The notes below the pieces were generated by a model that was given only the letters and a program-made list of their open reading frames with translations, was not told where the DNA came from and did no database searches. The position numbers and the translations under genes are program-made. This document shows positions 6,612-12,573 of a stretch of DNA of 17,689 bases, in pieces. The number at the start of each line of letters is the position of its first letter. Within the stretch, counting starts at the first letter, position 1. Source of the stretch: 2-02-FULL-66-22 sp964576535 (lineage in GTDB: Bacteria > Methylomirabilota > Methylomirabilia > Methylomirabilales > 2-02-FULL-66-22); assembly GCA_964576535.1 (NCBI GenBank), contig CAZNWB010000068.1, positions 1 through 17,689 on the forward strand, read 5' to 3'.

Positions 6612-7541
6612 TCAGCGACCCATGACAGTCCACGCCGCGGGCAGGGTCGGCCGGTCCGCCGGGACCGATCCGCTCGCGACGCCATCCAGCGCCTCCCGGT
6701 AGCGTCGCACCACCGGGGCAAGCTGGTCGGGGGGCAGGCTTCGCCCCTGAAGTTTCAGAACGTGCGCGCCCGCCTCCACATACCCTGCGACGTCAGCCAC
6801 CCGGCTGACTTGCCGGCTGGGAAACCGCCGCGCCTCCCGCCAGCCATCCCCGTCGTAGAGGTCCCATGGCTGCTGGCAGATCTTGAAGCAGGTCCCCACC
6901 CCGCCGCGCTTCATGCTCCCCGTCTGGCGCAGGCCGCGCTCCGCCCCTTCCGGCACCGGTCCCGCCGTGGCGTCGGTGGGCAACGGTGACGGCTTCAGGT
7001 GGACGTAGCTCGGCATCCAGCACTTCCCGAGGAGGATGAATTCCTCCACCATGTGGACCATGACCTCGACAAGGATTCCCTGGACCGCTGTGATCTCGCG
7101 AACCTCGTTGGGCCCAACGGTTCCCGGCAGAACCACCGCAGATGCCCCGAGGTCCCGGAAGAAGCCCACATCGGCCACCGTCTGGGCGCCACAGCCGATG
7201 CTCGCCGTCAGCCGGAGCGCCGGGAAACGGCTCCGGAGGGTCGCCAGGATCCCGATGTCGTTGACGATGAGGCTACGCATCCCGAGATCCAGCAGGGCAG
7301 GAATCTGCTGGAAGAGCCTCGACCGCTCGTGTGGCAGGGGGATCGTGTTCAGGGCAACCTGGAGTTCCCGGCCGTCATCGCAGACCCGACGCTGCGCCCA
7401 CGCCAGCTCCTCCCAGGTCAGTTCCCCCCGGCCCCCCCCGCGGCTCCATCCCTTGAGGCCGACATACACCGCATCCGCCCCCCCATTCAGGGCGGCCAGG
7501 ACAGCCTCAGGGCTTCCCGCAGGCGCTAGCAGCGTGACCAA
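6612..7541 (-). CDS. U32 family protein, UbiU-like with altered cysteines (copy A)
   Basis: A 309-residue protein starting at TTG 7541 behind GGGAGGGG, with the family N-terminus VTLLAPAGSPEAVLAAL and GADAVYVG (21-28). VALNT (62-66), VNDIGILA (93-100) and HVLKLQGRS (248-256) are also typical. Of the UbiU ligands it keeps the Cys in LLGKCWMPSY (C174) but has Glu/Phe residues where the Cys seven residues earlier should be. Instead it has a C-x3-C pair (C218, C222 in TCFKIC) about 44 residues later. The iron-sulfur site is therefore rearranged or reduced to three Cys. It is the first of three U32 genes, with a ten-base gap to copy B, so the two products probably act together. Confidence 0.85.
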   Translation of the reverse strand: MVTLLAPAGSPEAVLAALNGGADAVYVGLKGWSRGGGRGELTWEELAWAQRRVCDDGRELQVALNTIPLPHERSRLFQQIPALLDLGMRSLIVNDIGILATLRSRFPALRLTASIGCGAQTVADVGFFRDLGASAVVLPGTVGPNEVREITAVQGILVEVMVHMVEEFILLGKCWMPSYVHLKPSPLPTDATAGPVPEGAERGLRQTGSMKRGGVGTCFKICQQPWDLYDGDGWREARRFPSRQVSRVADVAGYVEAGAHVLKLQGRSLPPDQLAPVVRRYREALDGVASGSVPADRPTLPAAWTVMGR

Positions 7542-7687
7542 CAGCCCCTCCCACCCTCAGTCACAGGAGGTATCACAAATACCACCCTAGGGATGTGGCG
7601 GCAATCGAAAACTCCGTCATGTAAGGCGTGTTGGGTCTTATTCTCCGACGGGAGGACGGCCGCGAGCACTTCCGGGCTGACACGGAA

Positions 7688-8278
7688 TCAGGCAGGCTTT
7701 CCAAGGACCAGGGTGATCCAGCGTTCCTGGGACCGGCGGGCGAGGCGCGCGAGCTTTGCCCCTTCCAACGCCTGCTGGACACGTCCCTCTCCAGGCGACT
7801 GGAACCCGGAGAGGACTATTTTTCCTCCCCTGCGGCAAAGCCGGGAGAGGGTCGGCAGCCAGTACGCTCCATCCGCCGCCGTGTCGAGGTTGGCCAGGAC
7901 GAGGTCGAAGCGGGCGCCAGGCCCAAAGACTTCGGGAGTGCCGGCCAGAACGGTGACGACCTTTGCCAGCTCATTCCGGGAGACGTTCGCATGGGCCACG
8001 CGGCACGCAGGGACGCTTCTGTCAATTGCCACGACCGTCCCCGCGCCGAGTCTCGCGGCGGCGATCGCCAGGACGCCTGAGCCGCTTCCCACATCCAGGA
8101 CGCGATCCCCCTCCTGGAGATGGGCTTGAAGCTCCACGAGGCACATCTGGCTGGTGGGATGGGTCCCCGTCCCGAATGCCTGCCCGGCAGACATCAGGAT
8201 CGCCCGGGGGTCCTGCCGGAGGTACTCGGGATCCGCCGGAGCTGCCAGGATCAGGCGATCACCGATCCAGATCGGCAT
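7688..8278 (-). CDS. PrmA-like class I SAM-dependent methyltransferase, short form
   Basis: A 196-residue protein with the signature of ribosomal protein L11 methyltransferase (PrmA): AFGTGTHPTSQ at 34-44, SAM-binding motif I VLDVGSGSG at 60-68, an acidic residue at D86 (VVAID), and FDLVLANL at 124-131. PrmA trimethylates L11, but is normally close to 300 residues with an N-terminal substrate-recruiting domain. Here only about 30 residues precede the catalytic domain, so L11 may not be the substrate and another protein or small molecule is possible. ATG 8278 has GGAG about 7-10 bases upstream. It lies upstream of the U32 genes (146-base gap) and downstream of a small Cys/His protein on the same strand. 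Confidence 0.85.
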   Translation of the reverse strand: MPIWIGDRLILAAPADPEYLRQDPRAILMSAGQAFGTGTHPTSQMCLVELQAHLQEGDRVLDVGSGSGVLAIAAARLGAGTVVAIDRSVPACRVAHANVSRNELAKVVTVLAGTPEVFGPGARFDLVLANLDTAADGAYWLPTLSRLCRRGGKIVLSGFQSPGEGRVQQALEGAKLARLARRSQERWITLVLGKPA

Positions 8279-8341
8279 AGGCCGTCTCCAGTCCCCCTCA
8301 CATTCCCCTCTCCCCCGAGACCCCTCGACACAACCTTTCCC

Positions 8342-8566
8342 TTACACTCCAGAGATCCGGAACATCGCCTCGCCCTTCCGCCACGTCCGCCAGGCGTGAT
8401 GGCTGGGGTAACATTTCACCTCGGGTCGGAAGGTCCCCGTGCCATCGAGCTTGTACTGCACCATGTCATGGTGATCTTCACACACTTCGCAAAACCCGTA
8501 CCGTCCAGCGTGATCCTCTTCCGTGACGAACATCCGATGCTCGCCTGCCTGGGGTGGTGTGGTCAT
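8342..8566 (-). CDS. Small Cys/His-rich protein of unknown family
   Basis: A 74-residue protein with ATG 8566 and a strong GGAAGGGGGG ribosome binding site directly upstream. It has a metal-binding look: C26-x2-C29 followed by H32-H33 (FCEVCEDHH), then C52 and H56-H57 (KCYPSHH), which could hold one zinc ion. No membrane segment or signal. It is the first gene after the minus-strand promoter at 8704-8732, which makes a real gene more likely, and it precedes the PrmA-like methyltransferase. I do not recognise the family. Confidence 0.65.
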   Translation of the reverse strand: MTTPPQAGEHRMFVTEEDHAGRYGFCEVCEDHHDMVQYKLDGTGTFRPEVKCYPSHHAWRTWRKGEAMFRISGV

Positions 8567-8703
8567 GGCCCCCCTTCCACATGGAAGTGAAATCCTGCGG
8601 CCTCTGGTCTAGGAAATCCACGGCGCTCTCCGGCCCGGGACGGCGTCTGTCGAGGTTCGGCCCGCATCGGCCATCCTGCCCGGGCACAACGATCCGGCGG
8701 CGG

Positions 8704-8732
8704 ATTATAGGGGCCGAGACGGCGCAGGTCAA
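8704..8732 (-). promoter_or_regulatory. Sigma-70-type promoter for the minus-strand (U32) operon
   Basis: On the minus strand, TTGACC (8732-8727) and a perfect TATAAT (8709-8704) are separated by 17 bases. The inferred start near 8697 leaves a leader of about 130 bases before ATG 8566. Confidence 0.75.
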
Positions 8733-8751
8733 CCACGCGTTCCGCGTGGTT
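8731..8751. promoter_or_regulatory. Palindrome overlapping a -35 box, possible operator
   Basis: AACCACGCG (8731-8739) and CGCGTGGTT (8743-8751) are exact reverse complements around TTC. The left end shares two bases with the -35 box of the minus-strand promoter, a place where a dimeric repressor or activator could act. No T-run follows, so a terminator is unlikely. Confidence 0.5.
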
Positions 8752-8775
8752 TCACATGGTCTTGACCCAGGAATG

Positions 8776-8828
8776 GCCTCGCGTCTCATGAGGCTGTGGC
8801 ATGCGGCGGGACCCCGCGTCCCGCGGGG
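8776..8828. repeat. Two short GC-rich hairpins between the divergent promoters
   Basis: GCCTC/GAGGC at 8776-8780 and 8790-8794, and CCCCGCG/CGCGGGG at 8812-8818 and 8822-8828 around TCC. With the palindrome at 8731-8751 they form three dyads in about 100 bases. In this GC-rich context the short ones may be chance. Confidence 0.35.
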
Positions 8829-8859
8829 GACCTCCGGGCCAGCACGACGGAGTTTCCGG

Positions 8860-8888
8860 TTGACATGCCTTGCCTGAATCCGCATATT
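8860..8888 (+). promoter_or_regulatory. Promoter for the 9030-12514 operon
   Basis: A perfect TTGACA (8860-8865) is followed after 17 bases by CATATT (8883-8888), a four-of-six match to the -10 consensus in a locally AT-rich patch. A start near 8895 gives a leader of about 135 bases before GTG 9030. Confidence 0.65.
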
Positions 8889-9029
8889 AACCCCTACGTT
8901 CACACGCCTTTGGGGGAGGGGATGCTGCCCGCATGGCCGCGCCTGCAGACAGGGGTGGGCGCCGCGCGCTCCGTGCCCCTCGATCCCTGCCCTCGGAAGT
9001 GCAACCCTGCCTGGTAGGAGGAAGTCCCC

Positions 9030-9662
9030 GTGGCCCAGGAGAAGCTCAGACAGGTGACGCCGCCTCGCGCCGTCACGACCCCCCGCGAGGAGGAGGCCGG
9101 CAAAGTACAGATCATCTATGGCGTTCACTCGCTCGAGGCCGGCCTGGCCGGCCGGACCGTCAGTAGCGTCCGCGAAGCGCTCGCGCAACCGATGAATATC
9201 AGCCCCCGGGCCGTTGCCCTGGTGAATGGCCAAGAGGTGGATGCCACCTACGTGCTGAGCCCGGGACAGCTATTGGAATTCGTCCGGTACGCCGGGGAGA
9301 AGGGTGGAGAAGCCACCCCATCCAGCTCCACCGCCTCGGATCGCGCCGGGATGGAAGAGCGGTACGGGGCGCTGGGCACGGGCCAGTTCGATCTTTCCAT
9401 CGCCGGCCAGGTGTACGACCTCTACGCCCTGCTGGAGGTCCTGGGCCTGGCCTTCGAGGATATCAAGCCCATCGACGCCCACGTGATGGGAGAAAATCTG
9501 TACGCCGTGCGATACTTCGACCCCGAAGATCGGAATATCGTGGCCTACGAATTCGACGGCGCGTTCCGTCACGTCCGCGAGACCATCGTTCACATCGCGG
9601 AATGGATGGGAGACGCATACTTTGAGTTCAACTGGGGCGCCTGGTGCCCCTGGTCCATCTAG
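9030..9662 (+). CDS. Beta-grasp (ubiquitin/ThiS-like) domain fused to an unknown C-terminal domain
   Basis: A 210-residue protein starting at GTG 9030 behind AGGAGGAAG. Residues about 25-93 resemble a beta-grasp fold: strand VQIIYG, a turn (LAGRTVSSV), helix REALAQ, strand AVALVNGQEV, then YVLSPGQLLEFVRYAGEKGG. The VNG-x-x-V...L-x-x-G-x-x-LEFV pattern is typical of ThiS/MoaD and bacterial ubiquitin-like domains. The domain ends in Gly-Gly (92-93), followed by a Ser/Thr-rich linker (94-107). Residues 108-210 form a second domain with many aromatic residues, ending WGAWCPWSI; I do not recognise it. No E1-, E2- or JAB-like gene is visible in the window. It is the first of four plus-strand genes. 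The fold assignment is inference from the residue pattern. Confidence 0.75.
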   Translation: MAQEKLRQVTPPRAVTTPREEEAGKVQIIYGVHSLEAGLAGRTVSSVREALAQPMNISPRAVALVNGQEVDATYVLSPGQLLEFVRYAGEKGGEATPSSSTASDRAGMEERYGALGTGQFDLSIAGQVYDLYALLEVLGLAFEDIKPIDAHVMGENLYAVRYFDPEDRNIVAYEFDGAFRHVRETIVHIAEWMGDAYFEFNWGAWCPWSI

Positions 9663-9693
9663 CCTGGCTCCGAATGCCGCCCCGACAGCGCCA

Positions 9694-10065
9694 ATGCCCC
9701 CCCAATGGGAGTTCCAGACGAGGACGTGGAGACGGCCGGGGTACCTCGTCCTGGAAGGCGTGGCGTCGCGGGGCGATCAGCATGCGGAATTCTTTCTGGT
9801 GGTAGGCCAGACGCACGTCAGCCTCGACATCCAATCGCTGCGGCGCTTCAGCGATGAATTCCTGGAGTTGCTGGCGCCCTTTCTGGGTCGGCCGGATGCC
9901 GGGCCGACGGTGGTAAATGTCGGCGAGCTGATGGATAGCCTGGATGAGGCTCCGGTGAACGCGACGTGGTCCTTCCCCCCTGTCCGGCGGGAGGAGGTCC
10001 TCCACGCGCTGGAGAGACTCCTGCAAGCGGACGGGTGTGCTTCCGTGAGGGCATTGGAGCGGTAG
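9694..10065 (+). CDS. 123-residue protein of unknown family
   Basis: The frame is open from within the preceding gene. I choose ATG 9694 (MPPQWEFQTRTWRR), 31 bases after that gene's stop. A TTG at 9622 would overlap the previous gene and add a Pro/Ala-rich stretch. No clear Shine-Dalgarno precedes either, so translational coupling is possible. The product is soluble and looks alpha/beta: strands such as YLVLEGV and AEFFLVVG, then helices around FSDEFLELLAPFLG and EEVLHALERLLQ. I see no catalytic motif or metal site. Its position, followed 23 bases later by the duplicated helical protein, suggests it is part of the same module. Confidence 0.7.
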   Translation: MPPQWEFQTRTWRRPGYLVLEGVASRGDQHAEFFLVVGQTHVSLDIQSLRRFSDEFLELLAPFLGRPDAGPTVVNVGELMDSLDEAPVNATWSFPPVRREEVLHALERLLQADGCASVRALER

Positions 10066-10088
10066 AGAACCGAGACCGGGGGTGAAGT

Positions 10089-11480
10089 GTGGACGCGGAG
10101 CAGTACCTGGGCATGCGAATCCGACAGATGGAGGAGCGGGAGCATGACCTCCTCGAGGGCCTGGATGACATGGGCCTGGATGAGTTGCGGTGGACGGTCC
10201 GGTACCTGGCCGACGCCCTCAGCGGGGAGCGCTGGCAGACCGTGCTGGCCGGGTACCATGAGCATCTCGCCGTGGATCGGACCCGCAGCCTTCTCGAACG
10301 GCTGGTCCGGGAGTGCACGCAGCTCGCGATCCTGGATCTCGAGGCCAAGCGAGGGGCGGCGGCCGACCGTCTCCAGGGACTGACCGATACCGATCTGCAG
10401 AGCATGGCGGTCATGGAAAAGTGGGAAATGATCGCGGCCGACCCCCGAGGTCTCGATCCCGGTCGGCTTGCCCGGGAGCTGGCCCGACTGGCCCTGTGTT
10501 TCCAGCCCGATCTCCTTCACGATGCGATGCTCCCCCGGGCAGTGATCGAGTTCCCCTTCTACTTCGAGCTGCAAGAGGCGCTGCGACGACTGCCCCCGGC
10601 TGAGATCTCCCGCCTCTCCGACCTGGCGGCGGCCAGCGTCCCCGCGATGAAAGGCCTTCCCACCGCCGAGGTCCTGGAGCGGCTGGCTCACATCCAGCAG
10701 GAGATCGCCCAGGCCGCGGGCTTCACCGCACCCTTGCACGAGCACCTGGGCGCATCCATGGACCGACTCCCCCGGGAGTTCTTCCCCCCCGGGGGGGCCG
10801 ACGGAGAGTCACCGGATCAGATTGCGGAGGCGGCCCGCCAGCTGGAGGGCCTTTCCCCCCAGGAGCTGCGCCTGAACCTGCAAGTCCTGGCAGACCAGCT
10901 CAGCCTGCGGGAATTCCAGGAACTGATGGGTCCACACCGGTCGAAGTACCCGAACCTGAGTCAGATGCCGGTCGAGGCGCTGCGGCAGGTGGTCGCGACC
11001 GTCTCCCTCCAGATGGGCAATCGGGGACTCAGCGATTTCATCCAGCGCTACCGGACGGGAAAATTGGTCGCCAGTCCTCCGGTCAACAGCGAGGTGTGGA
11101 ACCTCCTGCCCCAGGAGCATCGCCTGCGCCTGCTGGAGAAGGACAACGCCGCCATGGACGTCGCGCAGATGGCACGCCACCTGGCCCGGATCCTCTTGTG
11201 CCACGAATACCAGATGCTGGATGATGAGACGGCCCAGGTGGACCTGGTGACGTCGCCTCTCTACCAGGATCTGGTGCGCCGGCTGATCCGGCTGGGCGAT
11301 GGAAACGGCCAACCCAAGCTCCTGGTGCTGAACCAGGCCGTCACGCGGATGGCCCTGGTCATGGAGAGCGCACCGCGGGAGGGGCGGGGGGAAGCCCTGG
11401 ATCACATCCGCAGAGCCATCGGCAGGGTGCTGGGGTTCTCCGAGACAGAGATATCCCGCCAGGGCACGGGAGACGCGTGA
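10089..11480 (+). CDS. Large helical protein of unknown family with two internal repeats; paralogue of the 959-2332 product
   Basis: A 463-residue soluble protein starting at GTG 10089 after a purine-rich GGGGGTGAAG. It aligns along its length with the product at 959-2332: ELRWTVRYLADALS (versus ELRWTVRMFADCLS), LQSMAVMEKW, AADPRGLDPGRLARELARL, and in the second half EVWNLLPQEHRL and MDVAQMARHLARIL. As in the paralogue, the two halves are themselves related. The second halves of the two proteins look more alike than the halves within one protein, so the internal duplication probably came before the gene duplication. Its stop overlaps the start of the TPR gene (TGATG), which indicates translational coupling. 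Function unknown. Confidence 0.85.
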   Translation: MDAEQYLGMRIRQMEEREHDLLEGLDDMGLDELRWTVRYLADALSGERWQTVLAGYHEHLAVDRTRSLLERLVRECTQLAILDLEAKRGAAADRLQGLTDTDLQSMAVMEKWEMIAADPRGLDPGRLARELARLALCFQPDLLHDAMLPRAVIEFPFYFELQEALRRLPPAEISRLSDLAAASVPAMKGLPTAEVLERLAHIQQEIAQAAGFTAPLHEHLGASMDRLPREFFPPGGADGESPDQIAEAARQLEGLSPQELRLNLQVLADQLSLREFQELMGPHRSKYPNLSQMPVEALRQVVATVSLQMGNRGLSDFIQRYRTGKLVASPPVNSEVWNLLPQEHRLRLLEKDNAAMDVAQMARHLARILLCHEYQMLDDETAQVDLVTSPLYQDLVRRLIRLGDGNGQPKLLVLNQAVTRMALVMESAPREGRGEALDHIRRAIGRVLGFSETEISRQGTGDA

Positions 11481-12514
11481 TGCTGGATCCCAGCTCGGCT
11501 CGCGGAGCGCCCCCACCGGACCCGTCTCACGTGCAGTCCCTGGAGACGGAACTCGAAGCGCACCGTCTCTCCGGCGACACCGTCGCCCTGGCCGAGACCT
11601 GCATGAAGCTGGGGCAGGCCTATGCCGCCCTGGGTCGTTTCCGCCGCGCCCTGACGACGTACGAGGAGGCCCTGAAGTCGTTCGAGGAGCTGGATGACCG
11701 AACCAGCCGGGTCACGTGTCTGAAGGCCATGGCCGGTCTCTGCTACGGGGAGGGCGCCTGGAACCGGGCCCTGGACCTCTACCATCAAGCCCTGCACCAG
11801 CTCCGGGACCCGGAAGAGCGTCCCGAGATCGCCCAGACCCACAGCCAGATCGGCAGCGTCTATCAGGGGCAGGGGAACTGGGAGAAGGCCCTCGAATCGT
11901 ATCGGGCAAGCCTGGCGATCCGCGAAGCCCTGGGGGACGCCCCGGGGATGGCCCTATTGTTCAACAACCTCGGGGCGGTGTACGCCCGACAGGAGCACTG
12001 GGAGGGGGCCCGCCAGGCCTGGGCCAAGTGCCTCGCCTTGCATGAAGGGGTCGGGGACCATGCCGGCCAGGCCATCACGCTGGGTAATCTGGGAAGCCTG
12101 GCCCAACGCCAAGGACAGTGGCCCCAGGCCCTGAGCTGGTATGAACGGAGCCTCCGCCTGTATCGGGAAACCGGGGACGCTCTCGGCGAGGCCACCATTC
12201 ACAACAACGTCGGATTCGTGCAGAAACAACTGGGCGATCTCGGGAAGGCCCTGGCAGCCTACCAGGAAGCGCTCACGCTGCTCCACCAGATCGGAGATTC
12301 CCTACGGGCGACGGTGGCCATGTACAACATGGCCATGATATATGAAGACCAGGGGAACTACCGCGAGGCCCTCCGGCTGCTCGAGCAGGTCATCGAGCTG
12401 GACCGCCGGATCGGGCATCCGGACCTCCGGCGGGACATGGAGACATTCCGACGGATGCGGCAGAAGCTGGACGCGGGGCGGGACGCCAAGCGGATGCAGG
12501 AGGAACGGGCCTGA
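11480..12514 (+). CDS. TPR-repeat protein (seven repeats, LGN/Rapsyn-like 40-residue period)
   Basis: A 344-residue protein beginning at ATG 11480, whose A is the last base of the preceding stop (TGATG). Seven tetratricopeptide repeats with a 40-residue period can be read at about residues 37-70, 77-110, 117-150, 157-190, 197-230, 237-270 and 277-310. Each is of the form NLG-x-x-Y-x-x-QG-W-x-x-AL-x-x-YE-x-x-L and is separated by GD-x-x-G. The N-terminus is Pro-rich and the C-terminus is a charged helix (DAGRDAKRMQEERA). No signal peptide or membrane helix, so it is probably a cytosolic protein-protein interaction scaffold. Coupling to the duplicated helical protein suggests that protein, or the beta-grasp fusion, as partner. 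Confidence 0.9.
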   Translation: MLDPSSARGAPPPDPSHVQSLETELEAHRLSGDTVALAETCMKLGQAYAALGRFRRALTTYEEALKSFEELDDRTSRVTCLKAMAGLCYGEGAWNRALDLYHQALHQLRDPEERPEIAQTHSQIGSVYQGQGNWEKALESYRASLAIREALGDAPGMALLFNNLGAVYARQEHWEGARQAWAKCLALHEGVGDHAGQAITLGNLGSLAQRQGQWPQALSWYERSLRLYRETGDALGEATIHNNVGFVQKQLGDLGKALAAYQEALTLLHQIGDSLRATVAMYNMAMIYEDQGNYREALRLLEQVIELDRRIGHPDLRRDMETFRRMRQKLDAGRDAKRMQEERA

Positions 12515-12519
12515 AGAAG

Positions 12520-12548
12520 AAGGGCCCTGGCACCTGGCCAGGGCCCTT
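12520..12548. terminator. Hairpin between convergent operons
   Basis: AAGGGCCCTGGC (12520-12531) pairs perfectly with GCCAGGGCCCTT (12537-12548) around ACCTG. The T-run is weak on both sides (TTGTGGTG on plus; TTCTTCTTC on minus). It lies just after the TPR stop and 26 bases before the end of the CoA ligase gene, a typical place for a two-way terminator. Confidence 0.75.
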
Positions 12549-12573
12549 GTGGTGATCCCGGAAGCCTGAATGC

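Larger units (their letters stand above)
8567..9029. other. Divergent regulatory region between minus- and plus-strand operons
   Basis: This 463-base stretch contains no convincing gene. It holds a minus-strand promoter (8704-8732), a near-perfect palindrome touching its -35 box (8731-8751), two further short hairpins (8776-8794 and 8812-8828) and a plus-strand promoter (8860-8888). About 140 bases of untranslated leader follow before the GTG at 9030; the leader shows no riboswitch I can recognise. Confidence 0.7.
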
